Source of the DNA: Paenibacillus sp.
GTDB lineage: Bacteria > Bacillota > Bacilli > Paenibacillales > NBRC-103111
Reading direction: 5' to 3'
DNA: 64,000 bases
Assembly: GCA_031180825.1 (NCBI GenBank)
Contig: JAPSLM010000002.1
Location: 1 to 64,000, forward strand
Shown here: in pieces, positions 36,432 to 45,273 of the stretch
Numbering within the stretch: the stretch's first letter is position 1
How the letters are laid out: each line of letters begins with the position of its first letter
Program-made: the position numbers and the translations under genes
The notes under the pieces: model-generated
Database searches by the model: none
Seen by the model: the letters and a program-made list of their open reading frames with translations, nothing else
Told to the model about the DNA's origin: nothing

Positions 36432-37688
36432 TTATGATCGAATCCGCTTCATACATCTTTTGCCTGCGAGAAAACAGAACGACAGAAGCAGCGAAGCGCC
36501 CAGCACCGCGGCGAACGTAAGCCCCGCCGCCGGGAGCGTATGCTGCGCCAGCGTCTCCAGCGGGCGGGTCATATCCGGCATGGGAAAAAAGGCGGCCAGC
36601 GCGGCATGATAAGGGGCAAGCGGCCGCCACAAAGCGATGACAAGCCCGGCCGCCAGCAGGCCGTGGGCGAATCGGGCTAAGGCGAACGGCGCATAGCGCA
36701 GGTTCGTATGGTGCAGCAGGCTGATGATTTGCGCATGGACCGAAAGACCTGCCCAGGACAGCACCCAGGCGGCGATGGCTACCCGATAGACCAGCGGAAC
36801 GCCGGCTGCCGCGCCCGCGGCCTTGGCCCCGAGCGTCACTTCGAAAAAGCCGTTGGCTACCCCTTCGGCAAGCGGCAGCGGCAGTCCGAGGACGCCCAGC
36901 ACGGATTCGATGACTGTGAAGAACAAGCTCATCGCCTTGGCGGAAGCCATCACTTCCATGACGACGGAAAAAAAGACGACCAGGCCGCCGATCACGAAAA
37001 TCATCTGCAATCCCGAGGCGAGCGCCTGCTGCAGCATCGTACCCAGCGTACGGCCGTCCTTCATCCGGGCATGATGCATGGCTTCAAAAGCGCGGCGCCA
37101 CAGCGGCTGGCCGGAGGAGGCTTCCGGGAGAGTCATGAACGCAGGCTGGCGATGGTTGTCGGCGTTCTTCCCCGGCCTGCCGTGAAACCGCATCAGCAGG
37201 CCGATCAGCAGCGCCGAGCCGTAATGCGCCGCGGCAAGCACGCCCGCCAGCGCCGCATCGTGAAAAAAACCGACAGCCACGGCGCCGATCAGGAAAATCG
37301 GGTCGGACGATGTCGTAAAAGCGACCAGCCGTTCGCCCTCTTCCCGGCTGACGAGCCGCTGCGTCCACAGCTGGGACGTCAGACGCGCGCCGATCGGGTA
37401 GCCGGAAGCGAAGCCCATGGCCATAACGAAGCCTCCGATGCCGGGAATGCGGAATAACGGCCGCATCAACGGATCGAGCAGCATGCCGAAAAAATGCACG
37501 ATCCCCAGTCCGAGCATAATTTCGGCGATGATGAAGAACGGGAACAGCGCCGGAAACAGCACGTCCCACCAGATGGACAATCCTTTCAGCGAGGCTTGAA
37601 ACGCCTCGCCGGGGAAAGCAAGCATCAAGCAGGCCAACAGGACGGCGAGCGATGCGGCGAAATGGACGGCTATTCGTTTGCCAAGCAA
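36432..37688 (-). CDS. ylbJ: Sporulation integral membrane protein YlbJ
   Basis: A 418-residue polytopic protein with nucleoside-recognition (Gate) domain features: WWDVLFPALFPFFIIAEIML, MGFASGYPIGA, FTTSSDPIFLIGAVAVGFF and a second Gate-like LPLAEGVANGFFEVTLGAKA. YlbJ is needed for spore formation in Bacillus. The start is a TTG behind AAGGAAG. It ends about 80 bases before the phosphorylase start, which may be coincidental. Confidence 0.88.
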   Translation of the reverse strand: MLGKRIAVHFAASLAVLLACLMLAFPGEAFQASLKGLSIWWDVLFPALFPFFIIAEIMLGLGIVHFFGMLLDPLMRPLFRIPGIGGFVMAMGFASGYPIGARLTSQLWTQRLVSREEGERLVAFTTSSDPIFLIGAVAVGFFHDAALAGVLAAAHYGSALLIGLLMRFHGRPGKNADNHRQPAFMTLPEASSGQPLWRRAFEAMHHARMKDGRTLGTMLQQALASGLQMIFVIGGLVVFFSVVMEVMASAKAMSLFFTVIESVLGVLGLPLPLAEGVANGFFEVTLGAKAAGAAAGVPLVYRVAIAAWVLSWAGLSVHAQIISLLHHTNLRYAPFALARFAHGLLAAGLVIALWRPLAPYHAALAAFFPMPDMTRPLETLAQHTLPAAGLTFAAVLGASLLLSFCFLAGKRCMKRIRS

Positions 37689-37834
37689 AGGTACCCACTT
37701 CCTTTCGAGAAAGGCCTGTCATTCTGATATATGAGCCGATGCGGGGAGACATGCCTCGCCGGGGCGCAGGCACAAGGGACAAGGGCGAAATATTGCCGGG
37801 CTGTCAGAAAAGGGCTGAATTTTCGAGCTATGTA

Positions 37835-37850
37835 TGGTACAATAGTACCA
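37835..37850. promoter_or_regulatory. Palindrome overlapping an extended -10 promoter
   Basis: TGGTACAATAGTACCA: arms TGGTAC/GTACCA around AATA. It contains TGG-TACAAT, an extended -10 element, about 30 bases upstream of the small gene at 37875. A repressor bound here would block that promoter. Confidence 0.55.
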
Positions 37851-37874
37851 ATATGAGAATGGGAGTGATTTCAG

Positions 37875-37967
37875 ATGATGGTGGGTATCATTGCTGGAAT
37901 TCTCGTATGCGCTTTTGTGTATGTCATTAGGGAGACGTTGATGACTTCGGGCGAAGAGGATGTATAA
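37875..37967 (+). CDS. 30-residue single-pass membrane peptide
   Basis: Open frame MMVGIIAGILVCAFVYVIR followed by ETLMTSGEEDV. It has GGGAG nine bases before the ATG, a promoter upstream (TACAAT with a TG extension) and a terminator 18 bases after the stop, so it is a compact, complete transcription unit. One hydrophobic helix, then an acidic tail. No family recognised. Confidence 0.65.
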   Translation: MMVGIIAGILVCAFVYVIRETLMTSGEEDV

Positions 37968-37985
37968 AGCGTTTTACAAAATAAC

Positions 37986-38020
37986 GATGCTAAGATGCAA
38001 GGCAGCTTAGCATCTTTTTT
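37986..38020 (+). terminator. Terminator of the small membrane peptide gene
   Basis: GATGCTAAG / CTTAGCATC stem followed by TTTTTT. Confidence 0.85.
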
Positions 38021-38038
38021 CGTTAGGAGATGAACCGC

Positions 38039-38434
38039 ATGACTCGGGGTGAACGAGAATTGACGTTTTACGAAGCGATCGGCGGGGAGGCGGCCATCCG
38101 CAGCATTGTGGAGGCGTTCTACCCGAAGGTACAGGCGCATCCGCTGCTGGGGCCTCTGTTCCCGGAAGACATTACGCCGGTCATGGAAAAGCAGTACTTG
38201 TTCCTTACGCAATTTTTCGGCGGACCGCCGCTGTATTCCGAACAGTATGGGCACCCGATGATGCGCGCGAGACATTTGCCTTTCCCGATTACGCCGGAGC
38301 GCGCGGATGCTTGGCTCGGCTGTATGGCGGAGGCGCTGGAAGAAACGGGGATGGACCGGGAGCTCCGGCTTGCCGTCCTCGAGCGGCTGAAGGGACCGGC
38401 ATATCATTTTATCAACAGCGGCAGCAACGGCTAA
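38039..38434 (+). CDS. Truncated hemoglobin, group II (YjbI-like)
   Basis: A 131-residue 2-on-2 globin. Features: YEAIGGEAAIRSIVEAFYPK at the start, FFGGPPLYSEQYGHPMMRARH with the proximal His region (MRARHLPFPI), and a trailing ADAWLGCMAEAL helix with the conserved Trp (G8) of group II. Such proteins bind O2/NO and often handle oxidative stress. I start it at ATG 38039 because AGGAG lies nine bases before; the in-frame ATG at 38030 directly touches AGGAG. Confidence 0.88.
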   Translation: MTRGERELTFYEAIGGEAAIRSIVEAFYPKVQAHPLLGPLFPEDITPVMEKQYLFLTQFFGGPPLYSEQYGHPMMRARHLPFPITPERADAWLGCMAEALEETGMDRELRLAVLERLKGPAYHFINSGSNG

Positions 38435-38484
38435 CGAAGCCGATCGAAACCCGATAACGAAGCTGATCGAAGGAAGTGTGTTCC

Positions 38485-39186
38485 GTGGTCGAACCTTTAT
38501 TTCAAGTCAGCGTCCGATGCCATCACTGCGACGTCGTATTTCAAACGTCCCGCGTTCGTCCGAGCTTCAAGAAGGCGTCCGGCACCGACACCGATTTTTG
38601 CGTTCATTATAAGGACATTAACCCCGATTATTATGTCGTTCGCATCTGCCCTCACTGCGGGTTTGCAGGGACGGAGAATTCGAAGGACCGGCTGACGCCC
38701 GCGCAAAAAACGGCATTCCGCGAAAAAATCGCCGACCATTGGACGTACAAGGACTACGGAGGCGAACGGACATGGGAGGATGCGCTCTACGCCTACAAGC
38801 TTGCGCTTGTCACGGCTCAGACGGTCAACGACAAGGGGCGCATCACCGCAGGGCTGCTGCACCATATTGCCTGGCTTTACCGCTATCGGAACGACAAGGC
38901 GCAGGAAGCCCGGTTCTTGCAGCATGCGCTGGGCGAGTATACGCGGGCGTTCGAGACGGAAGACGCGGAGATGAACAACGCCCGTCTAATGTACCTGATG
39001 GGGGAGCTCAGCCGCCGGTTGAAGCAGTATAATCAAGCGGTCAAATGGTTCTCTCGCGTCATTAACGACAAGCGCATTATGGATGCCGGCATGATTCGGG
39101 CCTGCCGCGAGCAATGGGCCGTAACCCGGGAGGATATGCTTGCGGATTCGGTCGTTCCGGAACCCGAGGCCCATGAATTAACCTGA
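38485..39186 (+). CDS. DUF2225 family protein with two zinc-ribbon CxxC motifs
   Basis: A 233-residue protein of the DUF2225 family. N-terminal CHHC (about residues 10-13) and CPHC (about 55-58) form a probable zinc site; the C-terminal half is helical with TPR-like helices (WEDALYAYKLALVTA, then LYRYRNDKAQEARFL and LSRRLKQYNQAVKWFSRVI). The GTG at 38485 sits eight bases after GGAAG; a GTG three codons upstream does not. Function unknown in the family. Confidence 0.82.
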   Translation: MVEPLFQVSVRCHHCDVVFQTSRVRPSFKKASGTDTDFCVHYKDINPDYYVVRICPHCGFAGTENSKDRLTPAQKTAFREKIADHWTYKDYGGERTWEDALYAYKLALVTAQTVNDKGRITAGLLHHIAWLYRYRNDKAQEARFLQHALGEYTRAFETEDAEMNNARLMYLMGELSRRLKQYNQAVKWFSRVINDKRIMDAGMIRACREQWAVTREDMLADSVVPEPEAHELT

Positions 39187-39199
39187 CGCCCTGAACTTA

Positions 39200-39251
39200 A
39201 AAACGCTTGAAGCTTCCCGGCATCGACCCGAGACGCTTCAAGCGTTTTTTT
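39200..39251. terminator. Bidirectional terminator between DUF2225 gene and GGDEF gene
   Basis: AAAACGCTTGAAGC / GCTTCAAGCGTTTTTTT, 14 perfect base pairs. The GGDEF gene's stop codon (39238-39240) lies inside the right arm. Confidence 0.85.
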
Positions 39252-40325
39252 GCCGTATCGGATCCTCCCGAAAAAAGGCAGAACGGTTTTTGCCCGATCG
39301 CTTCGAAGCGTACAGCGCCTCATCGGCTTCGGCAATGAGCCGGCGAAGCCCGTCTCCCGGCATGCGGGAGACGGAAATGCCGATCGAAATCGTCGTTTCG
39401 GCCAAAGTATCCCCGTAAAAGCGGTGCTCCTCGATGGTGCGCCGAAGCCAGTCCGCATAGCGCGACAAGTGGGCTTCGTCTGTCATGTGGCTTAAGATAA
39501 TAAATTCTTCCCCGCCGTATCTGGCGATGTAGTCCTGCTCGTGGACGGCCGCTTTCAGCAGCTGACCGGCTTCCCGGAGAAGCTGATCTCCGTGCAGGTG
39601 TCCGAACGTATCATTGTACCGTTTGAAATTATCGATATCGATCATCATGATGGCAATGCGCCGGCTGCGGACGGTCCGCCTGGCAATTTCCATAAAGCCG
39701 CGCAGATTGGGCAGCCGGGTCAAGCCGTCCTGCTTCGCTTCCAGCTCCAGCTTCCGCTGCATCATCCAGATTTTGTTCTCCTCGTTGAACATATAGATCA
39801 AGGCCGTAATCGCCAGCCCGGAGTAGACGAGCATCGGCAGCTGCGACAGCCAGAACAGCGACGTTTGGGACGCCTCCAGCCGGACATGCGTAACCAGGCG
39901 TACCACGGTTATCATCGCGAGACGCTCCACCCGTCGGCAAGCCGGATGAAAAAATAACCGGAATCGTATTGTTTCCGATGAAACAGCGAGCTGACGACGG
40001 CGGGCAGCAGAAGCCCCTGAACGGCTTCCATGCCCCAGTTCGGCTTGGACTCCAGCAGCATATACCCCGCGGGAAGCAAGGCGGACAGCAGGGAGGAGAC
40101 CCAGCCGAAGCGCAGGCTGGCCATGACGATCGGCGCGAATTTCAAATCGCTGAACAGGGAGTCGCCCGGCAAGGGCAAGAGCATCATTACGATGCTGGCG
40201 GCTCCCGTCAGCAAAGGCACGGCTAATGCTTGCAAGCGTTCCATAACCGGCAGATTGCGTATCTTAAGAGCCATGTAGCTGAGAGCTATCAAGGTACAAG
40301 CATGCGTAAGCGCAGTGAAATCCAT
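39238..40325 (-). pseudogene. Membrane diguanylate cyclase (5TM + GGDEF), disrupted by a frameshift
   Basis: The first part (40325 down to 39912) encodes about four hydrophobic segments with the 5TM-5TMR-LYT pattern (APIVMASLRFGWVSSLLSAL, GYMLLESKPNW) and stops at ADGWSVSR. The second part, in another frame and starting within the last 19 bases of the first (from 39930), continues with the last membrane segments (LPMLVYSGLAITALIYMF) and a GGDEF domain (DGLTRLPNLRGFMEIARR, then IDIDNFKRYNDTFGHLHGDQ and RYGGEEFIIL). Together they look like one protein of about 360 residues broken by a single-base shift near 39915-39935. The catalytic GGEEF is intact. The inhibitory RxxD site is absent (HEQD). 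A sequencing error or programmed shift cannot be excluded. Confidence 0.75.
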
Positions 40326-40354
40326 GAAGATGTCTCCTGGGAAGGCGGGAACGC

Positions 40355-40600
40355 TTACTCTTTACCGTATCGGCGCAGCGGACGGCCCGCAAGCAAATAA
40401 TCTTGGTCGGCATCGACCAGAGTCTCTTTATTTCGGCAGCAGGGGAAGACGAGCAGTTTTTTGACGCCTTCGCGAAGTTCCGAGAGGTCTTTAGGTTTAA
40501 GCGGCAGCAAAACATTGGCAGCGTGGCAAAAGGGGCAGTTTTGCACATAGACGTCTTGTCCGATCCGTTCATAGGGCCATGTATTTTCAAATGGAATCAT
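40355..40600 (-). CDS. Small zinc-finger-like protein, unknown function
   Basis: An 81-residue protein with CPFC and a later FPCC (a possible four-Cys zinc site) separated by KPKDLSELREGVKKL, ending in a short basic tail. ATG 40600 has GGGAG seven bases before and lies four bases after the stop of the YycC-like gene, so the two are probably co-translated. I do not recognise a named family. Confidence 0.7.
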   Translation of the reverse strand: MIPFENTWPYERIGQDVYVQNCPFCHAANVLLPLKPKDLSELREGVKKLLVFPCCRNKETLVDADQDYLLAGRPLRRYGKE

Positions 40601-40604
40601 AGGG

Positions 40605-40796
40605 CTACTCCCGACCGGAAACGCCGGAATCTTTATCCGGTGCCGGGGCGGTGGAATTATCCTTCGCCTTTCCGGCAAGCTCGGCCAGCTTCTGCAGAAG
40701 AATATGCTGAGGCATATGCATCAGGTGTTCGATCGGAACGTTCAATTCCTTTGCGAGTTTCTGCGCCGTCTCGGGTGATATTTGCAAAGGTCTCAT
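40605..40796 (-). CDS. YycC-like protein
   Basis: A 63-residue protein with the YycC pattern MRPLQISPETAQKLAKEL and HLMHMPQHILLQKLAEL, then a polar tail. GGAGGGA precedes the ATG. It is first in a two-gene minus strand unit with the zinc-finger-like gene. No function is known for the family. Confidence 0.82.
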   Translation of the reverse strand: MRPLQISPETAQKLAKELNVPIEHLMHMPQHILLQKLAELAGKAKDNSTAPAPDKDSGVSGRE

Positions 40797-40963
40797 TCGC
40801 AGTCCCTCCAGTCTATAGATCTATAGTCTCCATTTAATCATATCCTGGACCTGGAATTCAACCAAAAAATGGAGCCGCGGCATTTTGGTTTTGCTCTAAA
40901 TTATGGTTTAATGGAATGAGATACATAATATACATAGTGTATAAATAAGGAAGGTGTTTAGCC

Positions 40964-42754
40964 ATGCGTAATCCTTTGCCGCAAACCTGGAATTTGGAGC
41001 GCTTTTTTCCGGGAGGCAGCGGGTCTGATGCTTTTATTCAATTTTTGAAGGAGCTGCAATCGAACATTGCCGAGCTGGACGAGACGTTAAGCGGGCTGGC
41101 CGTACCGGAAACGGCAGAGCAATCGCCATCGCTGCTCCCCGCGATCGTGCTGGTGCAAACGGCCCTCTTGAAAATACGCGAAGCGGAATCGTTCACCGGC
41201 TGTCTGACGGCGGAAAATCAAAACGATAAGCGTGCGGTCCAGCTCACCGGGCAGGTGAAGTCGATCCAAGCGGCATTCGCTTCCGCAGTGACGCGTTTCG
41301 ACGATTTGCTGCGCCGCATTCCCGAACCGGCTTGGCAAGGCTTGCTTGCTCACGCGGAGCTTGCTGAAATCGCTTACCCGCTGGAAGAGCGGCGCAGGCT
41401 CGCTTCGGAGAAGCTGCCGCCGGAGCAGGAGGCGCTGATCCACGATCTAGCCGTGGACGGCTATCACGGTTGGGGCGAGCTTTACAATACGACCGTGAGC
41501 AAGTTCAGTATTCCGTTCGAAGAAAACGGAGTCGTGACGGAACTCTCGGCGGGGCAGGCCGCCAACAAAATGTACAGCCCGGACCGCAGCGTACGGCAGC
41601 GGGTATTCGAACTGTGGGAGCGGGAATGGGCGAAGCATGCCGATTACTGCGCCGACGCGCTCAATCACCTGGGCGGTTTCCGGCTTAAGCTGTATGAGCG
41701 CCGGGGCTGGGATGAGATTCACCGGGAGCCGCTGACCATCAACCGGATGTCGAAGGAAACGCTGGATGCGATGTGGGGCGTGATCGAGCAGAGTAAAGAG
41801 GTGTTCGTCCGATATCTCGAGCGGAAAGCGAAGCTGCTGGGCGTTGAGAAGTTGGCATGGCACGATGTCGACGCGCCGGTCGGCCAAGGCAATATGACGT
41901 TCAGCTACGATCAGGGCGCGCAGCTCATCGTCGAGCAGTTCCGCCGCTTCAGCCCGAAGATGGCCGAATTCGCGGTAATGGCGTTCGAGAACGGCTGGAT
42001 CGAAGCGGAGGACCGTGCAGGCAAGCGTCCCGGCGGATTCTGCACGTCGTTCCCCATCTCCGAAGAAACGCGCATCTTTATGACATATGCGGGCACCGCA
42101 TCGAACGTATCGACGCTTGCGCATGAGCTTGGACACGCATATCACCAGCATGTGATGAACGATCTGCCGGCGCTGGCTCAGGAGTACGCCATGAACGTTG
42201 CCGAAACGGCATCCACGTTCGCCGAGATGGTCGTCTCCGATGCGGCGGTGAAAGAGGCGGCCACCGACGAGGAGCGCTTGACGCTGCTTGAGGATAAAAT
42301 TCAGCGCTCGGTCGCTTTCTATATGAACATTCATGCCCGTTTCTTATTCGAAACGGACTTTTACGAGGAGCGTCGTCACGGCCTTGTGGGCATCGAACGT
42401 TTGAACGAATTGATGGAGGCCGCTCAGAAGAAGGCGTACCGGAATGCGCTGGCCGAGTATCATCCGCACTTCTGGGCTTCGAAAATGCATTTCTACTTAA
42501 CGGACGTGCCGTTCTACAATTTCCCGTACACCTTCGGCTACATGTTCAGCACGGGGCTATACGCCGAAGCGCTCCGCCGGGGGGCGGCGTTCGAAGACCA
42601 ATATATCGCGCTGCTGCGCGATACCGGACGGATGACGGTCGAAGACTTGGCGAGCAAGCATCTCGGCGTCGACCTGCGCAAGCCGGACTTCTGGCAGCAG
42701 GCGATGGACGTTTCCATCGCGGACGTCCACGAGTTCCTGCGCCTGACGGAGTAG
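40964..42754 (+). CDS. pepF: Oligoendopeptidase F (M3 family)
   Basis: A 596-residue cytoplasmic zinc endopeptidase acting on oligopeptides. The catalytic HELGHAYHQHVM (HExxH) is followed by the downstream Glu region AETASTFAEMVV, and the preceding GGFCTSFP and FMTYAGTASNVSTLAHELGH are typical of M3B PepF. The N-terminal domain (FPGGSGSDAFIQFLKEL) fits the family. GGAAGGTG is upstream of the ATG. It ends at a strong hairpin (42763-42785). Confidence 0.93.
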   Translation: MRNPLPQTWNLERFFPGGSGSDAFIQFLKELQSNIAELDETLSGLAVPETAEQSPSLLPAIVLVQTALLKIREAESFTGCLTAENQNDKRAVQLTGQVKSIQAAFASAVTRFDDLLRRIPEPAWQGLLAHAELAEIAYPLEERRRLASEKLPPEQEALIHDLAVDGYHGWGELYNTTVSKFSIPFEENGVVTELSAGQAANKMYSPDRSVRQRVFELWEREWAKHADYCADALNHLGGFRLKLYERRGWDEIHREPLTINRMSKETLDAMWGVIEQSKEVFVRYLERKAKLLGVEKLAWHDVDAPVGQGNMTFSYDQGAQLIVEQFRRFSPKMAEFAVMAFENGWIEAEDRAGKRPGGFCTSFPISEETRIFMTYAGTASNVSTLAHELGHAYHQHVMNDLPALAQEYAMNVAETASTFAEMVVSDAAVKEAATDEERLTLLEDKIQRSVAFYMNIHARFLFETDFYEERRHGLVGIERLNELMEAAQKKAYRNALAEYHPHFWASKMHFYLTDVPFYNFPYTFGYMFSTGLYAEALRRGAAFEDQYIALLRDTGRMTVEDLASKHLGVDLRKPDFWQQAMDVSIADVHEFLRLTE

Positions 42755-42762
42755 TTCGTTTA

Positions 42763-42785
42763 GCCCCGCCTATTCTAGGCGGGGC
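42763..42785 (+). terminator. Hairpin after pepF
   Basis: GCCCCGCC-TATTCTA-GGCGGGGC nine bases past the stop; the T tract is poor (TTGCTG). Confidence 0.6.
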
Positions 42786-42817
42786 TTGCTGACTAAAGGG
42801 TTCCTTGAGCTTACAAT

Positions 42818-42854
42818 GGATAAACGGGTCCGCCGGGTGCGGACCTGTTTATCC
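42818..42854. repeat. 16-bp inverted repeat in the pepF/chemotaxis-receptor gap
   Basis: GGATAAACGGGTCCGC, loop CGGGT, GCGGACCTGTTTATCC: fully paired with one G-U. It has no T tract on either strand, so it is not a standard terminator. Confidence 0.7.
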
Positions 42855-42903
42855 CCCCATTCCAGCCCGAGGTATCCCTTCCGGCAAAAAGCCCCGCCCC
42901 ACG

Positions 42904-44157
42904 CTACAGCTTAAAAATGCTCATCGTCTGCTGAAGCTTCGTCACCAGCTTCGTCATCTCCTCCGACTGGACGACGATGGCCTGTACGGCCGAGATCTGG
43001 TCGATCATCGAGGCGGATACCTCCTCGGTACCGGCAGCGGATTGCTGCGTAACGGCCGAAATACTTTCCGTCGTAGCCGAAATGTGCTTGGCTCCGGCCA
43101 GCATTTGCTCCGTTCCATCGGCGAAAGCGGCGATTTGCTCGGAAATGAACCGGACGCTGCTGACGATTTCCGCGAAGACCCGTTCCGTTTCGCTTATAAG
43201 CTTCGTCTGCTCCGCAACGATCTGCTCGTTCTCGGCCATGGACGCATGCTGAATACCTTGTTCGATACTGCGAACAAGACCGAACACCTCTTTGGTCGAG
43301 GCGGTGGCTTCCTCCGCCAGCTTCCGGACCTCCTGAGCGACGACGGCGAAGCCCTTGCCGTGCTCGCCTGCCCGCGCCGCTTCGATGGAAGCGTTCAGCG
43401 ACAGCAGATTCGTTTGCTCGGCGATATCCGAGATGGTTCGGGTCATTTGCGAGATGCTGACGGCCTGCCGGGCGAGCGAATCGATCGTTTGAGCCGCGTT
43501 GGCCGTCGCATCGACATTTTTGCGCATGCCTTCGCTCTGGGTTTCCACCGATTGAAGCCCTTTGTCCACCAGTGTCATCATTTGTCTGGCCCGCGAGTTC
43601 ATCTCCCGGGTCGATTCCGTATATTCGGTTATTCGCCGCTCGATATCCTTCGTTGCGGAGGAAACGCCGCCGATCTCTTCCGAGATCCGATTGGCTCCGG
43701 CCGCCAGCTCTCCGGCGGCGACGGACGCTTCCTCAAGCACCGTCTTCATCTTTTCGTTCTTAAAATAAATATCCCGGCTGGAGTCGAATACGTGCTTCGA
43801 GGCCCGTCCCGTTTCCAGCAGAAGCTCGCGAAGCTTCTCCGTCATGCGGTTAAAGGACGTCCCCAGCTCGCCCAGGGCGTCGTCGGAGCGGATGTGGATC
43901 TTTTGCGAGAAATCTCCTTTGGAGGTGCTCAGGGCAGCGCGGGAAATGTCGCTAATCGGTTCTGTAAGCGCTCTCTCCAGCCAGCGTATAAAAGGATAGC
44001 TGAGTCCTGCCATCACAACCAGAAACGTAACCCCGAGAATGGGACTTAAGGAGGATTCGAAAATAAGCAGAAGCATGGCGGCCGAATAGACGGCAACGAG
44101 GGTGTAGCAGCCAATTTGCAGCTTCCTCTTGAACGAAAGACCCAGAAACCAGTTCAC
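42904..44157 (-). CDS. Methyl-accepting chemotaxis protein without a large sensor domain
   Basis: A 417-residue receptor. Two adjacent membrane segments ([20 protein letters not shown] and [18 protein letters not shown]) near the N-terminus, a HAMP domain ([20 protein letters not shown], then [17 protein letters not shown]), and the cytoplasmic signalling domain with hairpin tip [20 protein letters not shown] and [20 protein letters not shown]. The extracellular loop between the helices is only a few residues, so it may sense membrane, energy or cytoplasmic signals. I start it at GTG 44157 behind AAAGGAG; the longer upstream frame lacks start signals. Confidence 0.9.
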   Translation of the reverse strand: MNWFLGLSFKRKLQIGCYTLVAVYSAAMLLLIFESSLSPILGVTFLVVMAGLSYPFIRWLERALTEPISDISRAALSTSKGDFSQKIHIRSDDALGELGTSFNRMTEKLRELLLETGRASKHVFDSSRDIYFKNEKMKTVLEEASVAAGELAAGANRISEEIGGVSSATKDIERRITEYTESTREMNSRARQMMTLVDKGLQSVETQSEGMRKNVDATANAAQTIDSLARQAVSISQMTRTISDIAEQTNLLSLNASIEAARAGEHGKGFAVVAQEVRKLAEEATASTKEVFGLVRSIEQGIQHASMAENEQIVAEQTKLISETERVFAEIVSSVRFISEQIAAFADGTEQMLAGAKHISATTESISAVTQQSAAGTEEVSASMIDQISAVQAIVVQSEEMTKLVTKLQQTMSIFKL

Positions 44158-44365
44158 AAAATTAACGACTCCTTTGGGATATAGGATAAAATACTTACGT
44201 CTCGCCCCGGCTGTATGGGTAATTATACCACCCCGGAGAAGGCAGGGTCCATAGTTTTCCAACGGAAGGAATCGTTTGCTGGCCAAAATGAAAGCGATAC
44301 CAATTATTCGATGCTCCGCAATGTAAAATTTTGTTGAATTGTTGTGTATTTTATGAAAAAATTTG

Positions 44366-44394
44366 TTGTCAATATGGATATATTGTCCTATAAT
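44366..44394 (+). promoter_or_regulatory. Strong sigma-A promoter of the gene at 44455
   Basis: TTGTCA (44366-44371), a 17-base spacer, TATAAT (44389-44394). Confidence 0.75.
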
Positions 44395-44454
44395 GGGTCT
44401 AGAGCCTCAGATATACATAATATTCCATTTATACTACTTGAAAGGAGGAATTCT

Positions 44455-44841
44455 GTGATTTTAGAACAGTTGCCTTTAGCCAGACAGTTGGATTTGGTGT
44501 TTCGGGAATTGAGAGAGGAGCTGGCTCAGCTTACCTCGGGGACGGTTTTCGTCCAGATTCGAAATAACATGGTCGGGAAGTTCGGCATCCGGCATTTTCC
44601 TCTGGAGAGCAAGGGGACGGAGATCAGGATGGCAGAGCGCGGCTTGTCCGAAAGCCAGCAGCTTTCGTTCCGCCAGACCGCTCTGGAATCGTTGAAGCTG
44701 AAACGTTGGACGCACGGGGAGATTCAATTTGAGTTCGCGATGCGCCAAGACTTGCTTTGCACCAGCGTGACGTTCGAGTCCAATTACAATATGGCGAATT
44801 TGATTAGCGAGTCCAATAAAAACAAACGCGATTTTTGTTGA
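44455..44841 (+). CDS. Conserved-looking protein of unknown function
   Basis: A 128-residue soluble protein beginning MILEQLPLARQLDLVFRELR after GTG 44455, which has an ideal AAAGGAGG six bases before. The sequence has a helical start, then a beta-rich section (TVFVQIRNNMVGKFGIRHFP) and an amphipathic end. There is no membrane segment, metal motif or known catalytic signature that I recognise. It has its own strong promoter (44366-44394) and a terminator about 120 bases past the stop. Confidence 0.75.
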   Translation: MILEQLPLARQLDLVFRELREELAQLTSGTVFVQIRNNMVGKFGIRHFPLESKGTEIRMAERGLSESQQLSFRQTALESLKLKRWTHGEIQFEFAMRQDLLCTSVTFESNYNMANLISESNKNKRDFC

Positions 44842-44962
44842 TCAAGCTTTCTGCACTCATACTAAGGTTTGCTATTATCCTAATTATAACTTTTCTAAGC
44901 CCTTTTGTTTTTTTACTAAAATTTAATCCTTCTGATGCTCTGAATGTTCGATATAACTTACA

Positions 44963-44989
44963 GCCTCCCTTTATTCGGGAGGTTTTTTT
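44963..44989 (+). terminator. Terminator after the 44455-44841 gene
   Basis: CCTCCC-TTTATTC-GGGAGG followed by TTTTTTT. Confidence 0.85.
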
Positions 44990-45049
44990 GATTTTAAAAG
45001 AGGATAGGTCTGAAACCTTTTGGATTAGTAGGCGTATAAACTACCGGGG

Positions 45050-45232
45050 GTGATTCACATCGTTTTTTTTAGTTTTGCCGGTATGTTCATTTATGCCATT
45101 TTAATCGGTCTTTCCATTTATTGTTTAATCCTATTTATTAAACTTGCGCGCAGAGGGATCGAAGCGCTTGACTTGTACATCCATGACAAAAAGAATAACA
45201 AGCCTAATCCTCCGAATGACACACCTCGTTAA
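45050..45232 (+). CDS. Small membrane protein, unknown
   Basis: A 60-residue frame with one long hydrophobic region (FAGMFIYAILIGLSIYCLIL) and a polar, Lys/Asn-rich tail. The start is uncertain: GTG 45050 directly follows GGGG, while later codons have better spacing but are rarer starts. A terminator overlaps its stop codon, which supports a real small transcription unit. No family recognised. Confidence 0.5.
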   Translation: MIHIVFFSFAGMFIYAILIGLSIYCLILFIKLARRGIEALDLYIHDKKNNKPNPPNDTPR

Positions 45233-45252
45233 CCGCTGCGGGGTGTGTTTTT
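45219..45252 (+). terminator. Terminator overlapping the stop of the small membrane protein gene
   Basis: ACACACC / GGTGTGT stem and TTTTT; the TAA at 45230-45232 lies in the loop. Confidence 0.75.
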
Positions 45253-45273
45253 GCAATGAAAGGGGCATCGATT

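Noticed and set aside
44835-45053. Hydrophobic small frame after the 128-residue gene
   Set aside because: It runs straight through a clear terminator (44963-44989) and has no ribosome site.
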